DNA of 64,000 bases from Adlercreutzia rubneri (GCF_009755265.1 NZ_WPOO01000006.1:94659-158658), one strand, 5' to 3'. Numbered from the stretch's first letter, positions 8,265-17,367 are shown. Notes: a model not told the origin generated them from the letters alone. Program-made: numbers and translations.

Positions 8265-9209
8265 GTGCCACGACAGGCGAATATCGTTTCCTTCGACACA
8301 GCGCGACGCGTTGCGTCCGATCGCCGTGCGCGGCAGACGGGTGCGACGGCCGTGCGCGCCCATGCCGGACGTTTTGCCGACGACCCAGATTTCGAGGTGC
8401 GCGTGTCCGGTCGAGCCGCAAGCGCCGGGCGCTCTTCGGCCCGGTCGTTCGCCGCGCCGGCATCTGGTTCTCGCTACGCGCCCCTTTCCATGAGCGACGC
8501 CCACCGCGGGCCGGGCTCTTTGGAATCGCGCGGAGCCGCACGAGCCGCGGACGTCGACGACGAGGAGCTGGAGGCGCCTTTGGGCCCCTTGGGGCGTCTG
8601 ACCTCCCGTTTCGGCAAGAAGCGCCGTCAGCGCGCCAAGGAGCGGGCGGGGCGCGCCTATTACCGCCAGTACGAGGCGGGCAAGCCCTCAGACGCTTCCC
8701 AGGCCGGCCCGCGCGCCGCTGTGTACAAAGGGGAGATGGGCGCGTCCCACCGCCGCTCGTCCCGCATGCAGCAGAAGGAGGCGGGCGCATCCAGGCGCGT
8801 CAAAATGCCCGAGGCCAAGCCCCCCTTCTTCACCCGGGCACCTTTCATCGTCACCTGCGCCACGGTGCTGTGCCTGGGGCTGGGGGCGGCCTTCCTCTAC
8901 GGGCCGGCCCAGCAGCTCTACACCGATATCCGCGAGCGCGACCGCCTCGCTGCCGAGTACGAGGCCGTCACGGAGCGCAACGCCGCCATCGAGGCGTCGG
9001 TGGATGCCCTTTCCACCGAGGCCGGCATCGAGGACGCGGCCCGCACGCAGCTCGGCTGGGTGCACGAGGGCGAGCATGCCGTGTCCGTGAGCGGACTGGC
9101 CGAAAAGGACGAGGCCTCCGAGTTCCGTGGCAATATCGTATCCGAGGACATCACTGCCCCGGATACCTGGTACTCCGACCTCCTCGATCCGATCTTCGGC
9201 GTGGAGTAG
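8265..9209 (+). CDS. FtsB/DivIC-like septum formation protein
   Basis: A long basic, low-complexity cytoplasmic N-terminus (about 190 residues, many Arg, Ala and Ser) precedes one membrane segment (FIVTCATVLCLGLGAAFLYGPAQ) and a short coiled coil (LYTDIRERDRLAAEYEAVTERNAAIEASVDALS) ending in a globular tail with ARTQLGWVHEGEHAV. The segment plus coiled coil and the ARxxLGxV motif are typical of FtsB/DivIC, which joins the FtsQLB divisome complex. The GTG start at 8265 is chosen since sequence upstream in frame overlaps the DtxR gene. The long N-terminal extension is unusual compared with about 100-residue E. coli FtsB but seen in actinomycetes. Confidence 0.75.
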   Translation: MPRQANIVSFDTARRVASDRRARQTGATAVRAHAGRFADDPDFEVRVSGRAASAGRSSARSFAAPASGSRYAPLSMSDAHRGPGSLESRGAARAADVDDEELEAPLGPLGRLTSRFGKKRRQRAKERAGRAYYRQYEAGKPSDASQAGPRAAVYKGEMGASHRRSSRMQQKEAGASRRVKMPEAKPPFFTRAPFIVTCATVLCLGLGAAFLYGPAQQLYTDIRERDRLAAEYEAVTERNAAIEASVDALSTEAGIEDAARTQLGWVHEGEHAVSVSGLAEKDEASEFRGNIVSEDITAPDTWYSDLLDPIFGVE

Positions 9210-9235
9210 ATCCGAACCGTTAAGAGGAGCATGCC

Positions 9236-10189
9236 ATGACCTATGCTGACGGGCGCTATGGGGCCCTGGATATCGGGACGGTGACCTGCCGTCTTCTTGT
9301 GGCAGACGTGGAAGACGGACGCATCATCGATGTGGATAAGGAGTACGCCATCACCGATCTGGGCGTGGGCGTGGACGCTACGGGGCGCCTGTCCGAGGCG
9401 GCTATCGAGCGGGTGCTCGCCTGCGTGGATCGCTACTTGGAGGTGCTCGCACGCTACGATGCTCCCGAGCATCCCGTGCGACGGCTCATCGCCATGGCCA
9501 CCTCCGCCTCCCGCGATGCCGAAAACGGGCCGGAGTTCGCGGCCCGCTTGGCAGAGCGCGGCGTCACGCTGGCGGTGATCCCCGGCTCCCGTGAGGCGCA
9601 GCTCACGTTCTTGGGCGCCTCCAGCGATTTCCCCGACGAGAAGCTGCTCGTCGTCGATATCGGTGGCGGTTCGACGGAGGTGGTGGCTGGGAGCTTCGGC
9701 ACCGATCCGGTGGCCTCCCGCTCCTTCGATATCGGCTGCCGTCGCGTGACGGAGCGGTTCTTCCACGACGATCCGCCGACGCCGGGCCAGATGGACGCGG
9801 CCCGTCAGTGGATTCGCGAGGCCATGGCGCCGTATTTCGAAGGCTTGGCCGACATCGGCTTTGCCATCGATCGCGTGGTGGCCGTGGCCGGTACGGCCAC
9901 GAGCGTCGTGAGCATTCGCGAGGCTATGGAAACCTACGACTCCTCCCGCGTGCACAAGGCCGTCGTCACTGCCGATGAGCTGCGGACCATCGAGGAGCGT
10001 CTGGCCGCCGAGCCGCTGGAAGAGCGCAAGGCTACGGTGGGCCTCGACCCGAAGCGCGCCGGCGTCATCGTGGCCGGATTCGTCATTTTGGAAGAGGTGC
10101 TGGCCTTGGCCGGCGCGTACGCCTACACGGCCAGCGAATCGGACATCCTCCACGGCATGATCTTCGAAGCCGCTCGGGAAATCTCGTAG
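9236..10189 (+). CDS. Ppx/GppA phosphatase family protein
   Basis: The 317-residue protein has the ASKHA ATPase-like fold of exopolyphosphatase and pppGpp phosphatase: phosphate 1 motif YGALDIGTVTCRLLVADV (residues about 7-24), and phosphate 2 motif LLVVDIGGGSTEVV (about 138-151), with GSREAQLTF between and VAGTATSVVSI near residue 220. These enzymes remove terminal phosphate from polyphosphate or pppGpp in the cytoplasm. It has only the two-lobed core and no C-terminal HD-like domain, as in actinobacterial Ppx1. The usual Ser after Gly-Thr is Thr-Val here. It follows the FtsB-like gene by 26 bases with AAGAGGAG before ATG. Confidence 0.85.
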   Translation: MTYADGRYGALDIGTVTCRLLVADVEDGRIIDVDKEYAITDLGVGVDATGRLSEAAIERVLACVDRYLEVLARYDAPEHPVRRLIAMATSASRDAENGPEFAARLAERGVTLAVIPGSREAQLTFLGASSDFPDEKLLVVDIGGGSTEVVAGSFGTDPVASRSFDIGCRRVTERFFHDDPPTPGQMDAARQWIREAMAPYFEGLADIGFAIDRVVAVAGTATSVVSIREAMETYDSSRVHKAVVTADELRTIEERLAAEPLEERKATVGLDPKRAGVIVAGFVILEEVLALAGAYAYTASESDILHGMIFEAAREIS

Positions 10190-10258
10190 GGGGCGACCTC
10201 GGTCGCCCCTCCTCGAGAACGACCATAGCGCTTGATGAGGGCAGACCAAGGTCTGCCC
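10190..10258. repeat. Two adjacent GC-rich palindromes after ppx-like gene
   Basis: GGGGCGAC (10190-10197) with loop CTCG pairs with GTCGCCCC (10202-10209), and GGGCAGAC (10239-10246) with loop CAAG pairs with GTCTGCCC (10251-10258). The first may act as terminator although its T tail is weak. The pair looks like a small intergenic palindromic repeat unit. Confidence 0.55.
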
Positions 10259-10306
10259 CTACGGAAGGGGCGACGAAGAGCTGCAAAATTTCCGTTGTTG
10301 TAAGGC

Positions 10307-10389
10307 TGGTAGGGGCGGTGGGACTCGAACCCACAATCCGAAGAGGCGGATTTTAAGTCCGCTGCGTATGCCAATTCCGCCACGCCCCC
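10307..10389 (-). tRNA. tRNA-Leu (UAA)
   Basis: Read on the minus strand the acceptor arm is GGGGGCG pairing with CGCCCCT (one G-U pair), the anticodon stem GCGGA/TCCGC encloses CTTAAAA giving anticodon UAA, a long variable arm (class II) follows, and the T arm is GTGGG TTCGAGT CCCAC. Discriminator A and an encoded CCA complete the 3' end at 10307. Confidence 0.93.
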
Positions 10390-10476
10390 GCGTGTCGAAC
10401 GCCGTCCGATGACGGCGAATGTACGCATGATACCACGACACGAGAGCGCTTCGCGCGACGTTCGCGCCCCTCGTCC

Positions 10477-11148
10477 CTAGCGGGCCATAACGCAGCGCAC
10501 CCGCTGGTTGTCTCCGGTGCAGGTCTGCAGAGTGATGGTCTCGCCGGTGGGCGCGATGCGGCCCTCGTAGACGAAGTAGTTCGAGCCGTTGGGTAGAAAG
10601 AGCGTGTCGAAGACGTAGTAGGTGCGCGAGGCGCCGTCGTCGTCGAACACGGTGATCTTATCGCCGATATCTAGGTCCATGACGCGCTCGAAGACGCCGG
10701 GGTTGTGCCCGATGAAGTAGGTGTTCGCGTTGTCGGAGACGCACCCGGTGCCCACCCAGGTGCTCGCGTATCCGTCGGGCGCGGTAATGTCGGCCGGCTC
10801 GCCCTGGCGGTAGGGCACTTCCTCGCCGAGGAAGCAGATGAGGCTGCTTGCGGAATCGGGCGTTCCGTCGTCGTCGCCTGCGGGCGCGGGCTCGGCCTGG
10901 CGCGCCGCTTGAAGGGCCTGCTCAGTCAGCACGTCCTGGCTCGCCTCGTCCAAGCGGTGGGTCCATACCCACAAGGTGTCGCACACGCCCTGGCCGAAGC
11001 GCCCCGTGAAGCGGAAAGGCGGCACCTCGCTTTCGTCCCCTTGGGGCGCTGCGGCTCCAAGCATGATGGACAGCCCCAGACACACCGCGAGAACCAGGGC
11101 CGAGGCCCGGGTCGTCTTTCGCGATGCGAAGAGGGGGCGAATGCTCAC
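10477..11148 (-). CDS. Sortase family protein
   Basis: The 223-residue protein has an N-terminal membrane anchor (ASALVLAVCLGLSIMLGAA, about residues 14-32), a variable extracytoplasmic stretch, and the sortase core: the catalytic His in YFIGHNPGVF, the catalytic Cys in ETITLQTCTGDNQRVR and the Arg seven residues after it. Sortases join surface proteins to peptidoglycan or to pilins at LPxTG-like signals. The spacing of the core resembles small class D/E or unclassified actinobacterial sortases. It stands alone between tRNA-Leu and the sensor kinase, with no substrate protein nearby. Start is GTG at 11148 with a weak ribosome site. Confidence 0.8.
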   Translation of the reverse strand: MSIRPLFASRKTTRASALVLAVCLGLSIMLGAAAPQGDESEVPPFRFTGRFGQGVCDTLWVWTHRLDEASQDVLTEQALQAARQAEPAPAGDDDGTPDSASSLICFLGEEVPYRQGEPADITAPDGYASTWVGTGCVSDNANTYFIGHNPGVFERVMDLDIGDKITVFDDDGASRTYYVFDTLFLPNGSNYFVYEGRIAPTGETITLQTCTGDNQRVRCVMAR

Positions 11149-11293
11149 GATGGGGTGCCTTTCTTGCCGAAGAGTTTTCTCGATGCGGGTCGGCGCGCAG
11201 CTTGCAAGGACGCGCTGAACCTGTCATCTCTACTTTATCGACTTCCCGTCAGGATTTCCACCCTCTATCCCTTAATATCCTGTTAACCGAAAC

Positions 11294-11311
11294 CTTAGGC
11301 AAAACTTAGGC
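11294..11311 (+). promoter_or_regulatory. Direct repeats upstream of sensor kinase
   Basis: CTTAGGC occurs at 11294-11300 and 11305-11311, an 11-base period, about 65 bases before the kinase start. OmpR-type regulators commonly bind direct repeats at this period, and one is encoded downstream at 13178, so this may be an autoregulation site. A related pair is found upstream of 14210. Confidence 0.45.
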
Positions 11312-11376
11312 TGCGGTGCACAGGCGTCGGGTTACCATGGGAACTTGGAGAATCTTGTCGGTGCGAGGGGGTGGCC

Positions 11377-13092
11377 ATGAAGATACGCAATATCAGCTTG
11401 CGGGTAGTGTCGCTGCTCGTGCTCACCTTCGTGTTCGTGGTGGCCACGGCGGTGTTCACCGTTTTCGACATCCGCACTCAGACGGAGAACATGGAAACCT
11501 CCCTCGCCGAGGAGGCGCGCACCTTCGCTCGGGAGATGGACGCCGTGTGGGAGTTCATGGACAACTCCCAGTACACCATCAACAATACCACGACCGGCGT
11601 CTACGAGTTCAAAGGGCTGCACTGCGCCATCGTCGGCAAGAGCGTCGGTGCCATCTTCTCGGCGGGCAACAACTACTCCATCCGCTACACGAACTTCGAG
11701 CCGCGCCGGGCCCAGGACAAGCCCGATGCCTTCGAAGCTGAGGCGCTGACCCTGTTCAACGAGCAAAAGGAAACCCAGGAGTTCTTCCGCATCGTGAGCG
11801 ACGATCCGGCTGAGGTCAATCGCGCCCAAACCTCGGCCGATGACGGCGCCGCGCAGTTCCGCTACGTTCAGGCGCTGCGGGTGAACGAGAGCTGCCTGGA
11901 ATGCCACGGCGAACCGGCCGGGGAGATCGACATCACCGGGTTTCCCAAGGAGGGCTGGACGCTGGATTCCATCGGGGGCGCCATCAGCATCGTCATTCCG
12001 CTGGAACAGCAGTACCAGGCGCTGCGCGAGAACGTCATTCGCGACGTGGGGTTCTTCCTGCTTTTGGCCACCTTCATCGGACTGGTGGTCTTCGGGCTCA
12101 TGACCGTGTTCGTGCTGCGGCCCCTGGAGGCCATGAAGCGGGCCTTCGGGGAAGTGGGCGAGGGCCGGCTCGCGCAATCCATGGACGATGCGGGCACGGC
12201 GCGGGAGATGGCGAGCCTTATCGACCGCTTCAACGCCATGGCCCGCGAGCTGCGCATCACCTATGAGGGGCTAGAAGAGCAGGTGGAGGCCCGCACCCAG
12301 GATCTGCGCCGCGCCAACGAGGAGCTGGCCGCCCAGCGCGACAGCCTGGAGGCCTTAAGCGAGAAACTGGCGAAGGAATCCCAGGTGAAGAGCGACTTGC
12401 TCTCCATGGTGAACCACGAGCTGCGCACGCCGCTCACCTCCATCATCACGCTGGCGCAGATCGCGCTGGAATCGGGCGGGGCTGATGCGGAGGAGCGGCG
12501 CAGCTGGGAGGAGGTGCGCAAGTCCAGCTCGGTGCTTCTGGGGATGATCAACGACATGCTGGACATCGCGCGGTCGGACGCGGGGGCCATGGCGGTGTCC
12601 ATGGAGCTGATGGACTTGGGCGACATCGTGGCGTCGGCCCAGGGAACCATCGGCCCTCTGGCCGTGGGGGCGCGGGTGACGCTGACGACGACGGTGGCGC
12701 CGGACGTGCCGCTTGTTTCCGGCGATTACGAGAAGATGCTGCGCATTTTGGAGAACTTGGGCAGCAATGCGGTGAAGTTCACGCCGGCCGGGGGCACCGT
12801 GGCCATCACCGCGATGCGGGAGGAGGCCACGGGAGATGTGCTGGTGACGGTGTCCGATGACGGCATCGGTATCGCGCCGGAGAACCAGGAGCGCATCTTC
12901 GAGCGGTTCTTCCAGGTGGACAGCTCCGCGACGCGCATCTACAGCGGCAGCGGACTGGGGCTCGCCCTCGTGCGCGAGTACGCCGTGGCCCAGGGGTATA
13001 CGGTGACGGTGGAAAGCGTGCTGGGGGAGGGAAGCGCGTTCACCGTGCGCATTCCCGTCGCGGCCGTGGTAGAGTTGGACGAGGACGAATAA
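11377..13092 (+). CDS. Heme-motif (DUF3365) sensor histidine kinase
   Basis: A membrane sensor kinase of 571 residues. Residues about 8-30 form the first membrane segment. The extracytoplasmic region is a DUF3365/Tll0287-like domain with NESCLECHGEPAGEIDITGFPKEGW, where CxxCH is a c-type heme attachment motif. A second segment (VGFFLLLATFIGLVVFGLMTVFVL) is followed by HAMP, a coiled coil, the phospho-acceptor VNHELRTPLTS, and the ATPase domain with N, G1 (DDGIGIAPENQ), F and G2 (SGSGLGLALV) boxes. The heme suggests sensing of redox state or a small ligand. Its partner is the OmpR-type regulator at 13178, and the molybdoenzyme operon at 14210 is the likely target. Confidence 0.88.
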   Translation: MKIRNISLRVVSLLVLTFVFVVATAVFTVFDIRTQTENMETSLAEEARTFAREMDAVWEFMDNSQYTINNTTTGVYEFKGLHCAIVGKSVGAIFSAGNNYSIRYTNFEPRRAQDKPDAFEAEALTLFNEQKETQEFFRIVSDDPAEVNRAQTSADDGAAQFRYVQALRVNESCLECHGEPAGEIDITGFPKEGWTLDSIGGAISIVIPLEQQYQALRENVIRDVGFFLLLATFIGLVVFGLMTVFVLRPLEAMKRAFGEVGEGRLAQSMDDAGTAREMASLIDRFNAMARELRITYEGLEEQVEARTQDLRRANEELAAQRDSLEALSEKLAKESQVKSDLLSMVNHELRTPLTSIITLAQIALESGGADAEERRSWEEVRKSSSVLLGMINDMLDIARSDAGAMAVSMELMDLGDIVASAQGTIGPLAVGARVTLTTTVAPDVPLVSGDYEKMLRILENLGSNAVKFTPAGGTVAITAMREEATGDVLVTVSDDGIGIAPENQERIFERFFQVDSSATRIYSGSGLGLALVREYAVAQGYTVTVESVLGEGSAFTVRIPVAAVVELDEDE

Positions 13093-13177
13093 GCGGGCCG
13101 GGCGAGGGTGCCGGTCGGTAAGTGGCCGGCGCGGCGGCGCCCTGGGGCTGCGTAGCACGAGAGACGAGGAGGCGGCT

Positions 13178-13888
13178 GTGTACAAGGTGATGCTCATCGA
13201 CGACGAGAAGAGCCTGCATATGGCCATCGAGAAGCTGCTCACGAAGAGCGGCTACGAGTACTGCGGGGCCACCGACGCCGAGTCGGGACTGGAGATGCTC
13301 GCCACCGAGAAGCCGGATCTGCTGCTTTTGGACGTCATGCTGCCGGGCATGAACGGGTTCGACTTGTGCACGCGCATCCGCGCCGAGGGCCGGCGCATCC
13401 CCATCATCTTCCTGTCGGCGAAAAACGATATCGTGGACAAGTCCATCGGGTTTCGGGCCGGGGGCGACGACTACGTGACCAAGCCCTTCGACGCCACCGA
13501 ACTCATCCTGCGCATCGAGGCCCACATCCGCCGCCACAAGGACACCATCGAGTTCGCCCGCTGCACGGCCCGCGACGGATCGGTGACCATCGGCGACTTG
13601 GAGGTGCGCTTCGACGAGTACCAGGTACTTGTGGGCGGCCGGCCTGCGAACTTGACCACCAAGGAGTTCGAGATCGTGGCTTTCCTGGCGACGCATCCGG
13701 GCAAGGTGTTCACCCGCAGCCAGATTCAGGAGTACATCTGGGGCGAAGGAGAGGTGGACGCGCATTCGAACTCCATCACCGTGTTCGTGCGCAAGATCCG
13801 CGAGAAGATAGAGGAGAACCCCAGCGAGCCCAAGTACCTGCTGACCGTCCAGCGCGTCGGCTACAAAATGGCCGACACGTTGGGATAG
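13178..13888 (+). CDS. OmpR-family response regulator
   Basis: The 236-residue protein has a receiver domain (MLIDDEKSLHMAI with acidic pocket, LLLLDVMLPGMNGF with the phospho-accepting Asp, LSAKND, and the Lys in DYVTKPFD) followed by a winged-helix trans_reg_C domain (LTTKEFEIVAFLATHPGKVFTRSQI...SITVFVRKIREKI...YLLTVQRVGYKM). Start is GTG 13178 after GAGGAGG. It pairs with the adjacent sensor kinase. Direct repeats before the kinase gene and before 14210 are candidate binding sites. Confidence 0.92.
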   Translation: MYKVMLIDDEKSLHMAIEKLLTKSGYEYCGATDAESGLEMLATEKPDLLLLDVMLPGMNGFDLCTRIRAEGRRIPIIFLSAKNDIVDKSIGFRAGGDDYVTKPFDATELILRIEAHIRRHKDTIEFARCTARDGSVTIGDLEVRFDEYQVLVGGRPANLTTKEFEIVAFLATHPGKVFTRSQIQEYIWGEGEVDAHSNSITVFVRKIREKIEENPSEPKYLLTVQRVGYKMADTLG

Positions 13889-13927
13889 CGGCGATTTCGG
13901 CGCGAGTTTTTCGGGTCGCACCGAGTG

Positions 13928-13990
13928 CCAAATCCTAAAGTAAAACGTCGCCAAATCCTAAAATGAAACGTCGCCAAATCCTAAAACGCC
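13928..13990 (+). repeat. Three 23-base tandem repeats
   Basis: The unit CCAAATCCTAAA followed by about 11 bases ending ACGTCG occurs at 13928, 13951 and 13974 (third copy shorter). The period is 23 bases, about two helical turns. It lies between the response regulator stop and the molybdoenzyme operon in otherwise gene-free DNA and could be a regulator-binding array or a recent slippage product. Confidence 0.7.
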
Positions 13991-14027
13991 CTGATCGAAA
14001 CCATTGCCGATTGGCGTCTTAATCTCC

Positions 14028-14058
14028 GGTTAAGGTCAGCTTAACGCAAAGCTTAGAC
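14028..14058 (+). promoter_or_regulatory. TTAA/CTTAG direct repeats upstream of molybdoenzyme operon
   Basis: CTTAACG (14040) and CTTAGAC (14052) repeat at 12-base spacing, preceded by GGTTAAGG. The segment GCAAAGCTTAGACGCGGCG resembles GCAAAACTTAGGCTGCGGTG upstream of the sensor kinase gene, so both promoters may share the same OmpR-type regulator. The start codon is about 150 bases further on. Confidence 0.4.
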
Positions 14059-14209
14059 GCGGCGTATCGCTATTAATCGGGGGCTTGGGCAGAATGGGAA
14101 CATCGAAAAGTCCAACGAGGAGACTTTTCCTGCTCGAACGACGTGACGCTACGACCCCTCCCCTGCGTCGCGTCGTCCGAGCCCGCGAGGGAGAGAGAGG
14201 AGTCAGAAC

Positions 14210-16690
14210 ATGACCGAATCGAAAACGGGCATGAGTTTCTCGCGCAGAAACTTCATCAAGGGGGCGGCCGCACTGACGGCAACCGGCGCGCTTGTCGGTT
14301 GTGCTCCCGCCAAGGAGACGCTGGCGGAAACGGGCGAGGAGCCGGTGGAGGTTCCGGAGACCCAGATCTATGCGGGCGCATGCCGTGCCCAGTGCGGCCA
14401 GGGCTGCTATCTGAATGTTCATGTGCGCGATGGTCGCGTGGTTCGTACGACAGCGGGTCACTTCGATGACGGCCCCGAGTTCGATCGTATTTGCCCGAAG
14501 GGCCTTGTCCAGCCTGCTCGCGTGTACAGCTCCGAGCGTCTGCAGTACCCCATGCGTCGCGTGGGCGAACGCGGAAGCGGGGAGTTCGAGCGTATCACCT
14601 GGGATGAGGCGATTGCTGAGATCGCTGAGAAATGGAAGAGCTATCGGGAAGAGTTCGGCCCCACGTCCATTGCGTTCTTCTTGGGCAGCGGCAACACTGG
14701 TACGCTCGGCGGCGGTGCGCCGGAAGGTTCTGTCATGGCCCGACTTCTGAACGTCATGGGTGCGAGCCGGGTCCTGCCGGATCGCGATATCGCTACGCCG
14801 ATGGCCTGGGCCTACATGTTCGGAGCTGGCCCCTACGGCAATCGCTCATCAGACGCCATCAACGCCAAACACCATGTGATTTGGGGTGGTGACACGGCAG
14901 TGTCACAGAAGCAGCTCGCTCACTTCTTCCTCGAAGCCCGTGACGCCGGCACTGAACTTGTTGTTATCGACATCGCTTATCGCACCATGGCCTCGAAGTC
15001 CGACTGGTTCATCCCTGTTCATCCGGCTACTGATGGCGCTTTGGCGCTCGGTGCTATTCGCGAGATCTTCGAGCAAGGTTGGGAGGCGACTGATTTCCTG
15101 CGCGACCACACCGAGGCGCCCCTGCTGATCAAGGAAGACGGTATGTTCTTGCGCATGAGCGATTTGGGCGTGGAGCCAACTGAGACCACTACTAATGCTC
15201 AGGGCCAAGAGATTCCCGTCGACCCGTATGTAGTGTGGGATGAGGCGAGCTCCAGCGCCGTGCCTCTGGCCCAGGCCACTAAGCCCGCGCTTGGCGGCGT
15301 GGCTCCGATCGAGGGCATCGCGGTGCGCACAGAAATGGAGATGATTCGGGAAGCTGTTGAGCCGTGGACGCTGGAGCACACTTCTGAAGTGACTGGTGTG
15401 AGCGTTGAGGACATTCAGCATCTCGCGCACCTTTACACGCAAGAAGGCGATGTTCAGACGGACATGAAGTTCGGCCTGAACCACTACAACAACGGCATGT
15501 ACAGCTCGAAATGCGTCAATTCCCTCTTGCTCGTGTCCGGCCAGATGGGTCGGTCGGGTTCGGGTCTGTTCACCGGCGAGCCGAACTTTGGAGAGGGCAA
15601 CGTGCAGGCCTGCATTACGATGCCGAGCGCCACGGGCGAAGTTCCCCAAGGCGTCGGCGCCATTCTCAACTGGACCGACTTCTGCAATAACATCGTGCCC
15701 ACGGGCAAAAAGCTTGGCGAGGACTTCCCCATCAAGTCTTTCTATGCCTCTTGCACTAACGTTGTTTCGAATCAAACGGATCAGAACAAGACTTTGGAGC
15801 TCATGAACGCGATCGAGTTCATCGTCATCCAGGATATGACTATGAACGATACCGCGCTGTATGCCGATATCCTGCTGCCCGCTTGCCATTGGTTCGAGAC
15901 CGAGGATTTGCGCGTGCGCTACTACTGCAACCCCTATCTGCTGTGGAACGAGAAGGTCGTCGAGCCGCTGTACGAAAGCAAGCCCGATTTTGAGATATAC
16001 AAGCTCATCGCCGAGGCTATGGGGTACGGTGACTTCTTCCAGTTCACCGCCGACGAGTATCTGAACGTTGTCCTCTCCACCCCCTATGGGCAGGAAAAGG
16101 GGATCACCATCGACAAGATTCGCGAGAAGAATTACCTGCGCTGTGACAACGATCCCACTATCGCCTTCGAGGGCGGCGTTTTTGGAACCGCCACGGGACG
16201 CGCCATGTTTTACCGCGAGGCGCCGCAGCCCGATTACAATATGGGCCAGGAATTGGATTTGGAGAAAGAGAAGTTGTCCGTGTTCTGGGAGCCGGCTCGC
16301 GAGGCCGATCTCTCCAATCCCATTCGCGAGAAGTTCCCCTTCACCATTTGCTGTGAGCATATGCGCACCCGCGCTCATACTCAGTGGTACGACGTGGACT
16401 ATCTGAAGGAGTTCGAGGCCGCGCCAGTTTGCCGCATCAATCCGGAAGACGCCGCCGAGCTCGGCATCGAAGAGGGGGACACCATTCGCCTCTACAATGA
16501 TCGCGGTTCGGTCACCATGCTGGCTGTTCTTAATCCCGGTCAGCAGCGCAAAGCGGTTCATTGCCCGCGCAGCTTCCTGACCCGTGAGCACATTGACGGT
16601 GATCTTGCCCGCACGACCTTCAACGACTACAACCAGGCTTGCAGAAACCAGTCCTATTTCGACTGCGCTGTGGCCATTGAGAAGCTCTAG
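14210..16690 (+). CDS. Tat-exported molybdopterin oxidoreductase, catalytic subunit
   Basis: An 826-residue member of the DMSO reductase family. The N-terminus carries a twin-arginine signal (SFSRRNFIKGAAALTATGALVGC) that ends in a lipobox-like LVGC, so the enzyme is likely exported folded and may be lipid-anchored. A [4Fe-4S] motif follows (CRAQCGQGCYLNV...RICPKG, residues about 61-100), then the molybdopterin-binding domains (GSGNTG, WGGDTAVSQ) and the C-terminal dinucleotide-binding domain (FTICCEHMRTRAHTQWYDV...). It is followed by its Fe-S subunit, chaperone and membrane protein. The substrate cannot be told; small S- or N-oxides or gut aromatic compounds are reasonable guesses for this group. 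Confidence 0.85.
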   Translation: MTESKTGMSFSRRNFIKGAAALTATGALVGCAPAKETLAETGEEPVEVPETQIYAGACRAQCGQGCYLNVHVRDGRVVRTTAGHFDDGPEFDRICPKGLVQPARVYSSERLQYPMRRVGERGSGEFERITWDEAIAEIAEKWKSYREEFGPTSIAFFLGSGNTGTLGGGAPEGSVMARLLNVMGASRVLPDRDIATPMAWAYMFGAGPYGNRSSDAINAKHHVIWGGDTAVSQKQLAHFFLEARDAGTELVVIDIAYRTMASKSDWFIPVHPATDGALALGAIREIFEQGWEATDFLRDHTEAPLLIKEDGMFLRMSDLGVEPTETTTNAQGQEIPVDPYVVWDEASSSAVPLAQATKPALGGVAPIEGIAVRTEMEMIREAVEPWTLEHTSEVTGVSVEDIQHLAHLYTQEGDVQTDMKFGLNHYNNGMYSSKCVNSLLLVSGQMGRSGSGLFTGEPNFGEGNVQACITMPSATGEVPQGVGAILNWTDFCNNIVPTGKKLGEDFPIKSFYASCTNVVSNQTDQNKTLELMNAIEFIVIQDMTMNDTALYADILLPACHWFETEDLRVRYYCNPYLLWNEKVVEPLYESKPDFEIYKLIAEAMGYGDFFQFTADEYLNVVLSTPYGQEKGITIDKIREKNYLRCDNDPTIAFEGGVFGTATGRAMFYREAPQPDYNMGQELDLEKEKLSVFWEPAREADLSNPIREKFPFTICCEHMRTRAHTQWYDVDYLKEFEAAPVCRINPEDAAELGIEEGDTIRLYNDRGSVTMLAVLNPGQQRKAVHCPRSFLTREHIDGDLARTTFNDYNQACRNQSYFDCAVAIEKL

Positions 16691-16704
16691 GGAGGCTGAG
16701 ATAG

Positions 16705-17367
16705 ATGACTCGATACGGAATGGCGATCGACCTTCGTCGTTGCATTGGATGCCAGGCGTGCGCTGCGGCGTGCAAAATGGCGAACAATCTGCCGAAGGAG
16801 CTGACGTACAACGTTGTGTACACCAAAGGCGATGACGATTTTGACAGCATTGGCACCGCCGTGTCGCGCGGCGCTCTTGCCAACGACAACGCTGGCGGCA
16901 CCTTCCCCAATTGCACGCTGAACTTCCTGCCTATGCAGTGCCAGCATTGCGCGGAGCCTGCTTGCCTGAGCGCGTGCCCCACCGGCGCGACCCAGCAGCG
17001 AGAAGACGGTATCGTGTTCGTCGATACTGATCTGTGCATTGGGTGTGAGTCGTGCATCAAGGCTTGTCCCTACGAGGGTGTTCGCAGTTTGATTAGCGAC
17101 AACCCTGAGTATTATCTTGAGGTTGAGGTCGGCGAGTTCGATGCGCCGCCCCATACGCCCGGCACGGTGGAGAAGTGCACGTTCTGTAAGAATCTCATCG
17201 ATCGGGGGGAGGAGCCGGCTTGTATGCAGTTGTGCCCAGGGCGTGCCCGCTATTGGGGCGATCTCGATGATCCCGATTCTGCGGTATCGAAGGCTATCGA
17301 AGGTCGCGACTTCCATCTTATGATGGAGTCGGCGGGGACAAGTCCAAACGTCTACTACTTGAAGTAG
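16705..17367 (+). CDS. Four-cluster Fe-S electron transfer subunit (DmsB-like)
   Basis: The 220-residue protein has four ferredoxin-type Cys groups: RCIGCQACAAACKMAN, QCQHCAEPACLSACP, LCIGCESCIKACP and KCTFCKNL...CMQLCPG, as in DmsB/NrfC subunits that pass electrons between a membrane quinol oxidase and the molybdoenzyme. It has no Tat signal and would be exported together with the catalytic subunit. It starts 14 bases after that gene. Confidence 0.9.
   Translation: MTRYGMAIDLRRCIGCQACAAACKMANNLPKELTYNVVYTKGDDDFDSIGTAVSRGALANDNAGGTFPNCTLNFLPMQCQHCAEPACLSACPTGATQQREDGIVFVDTDLCIGCESCIKACPYEGVRSLISDNPEYYLEVEVGEFDAPPHTPGTVEKCTFCKNLIDRGEEPACMQLCPGRARYWGDLDDPDSAVSKAIEGRDFHLMMESAGTSPNVYYLK

Noticed and set aside
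13928..13990. Tandem 23-base repeats considered as CRISPR
   Set aside because: No unique spacers; the whole unit repeats in tandem.
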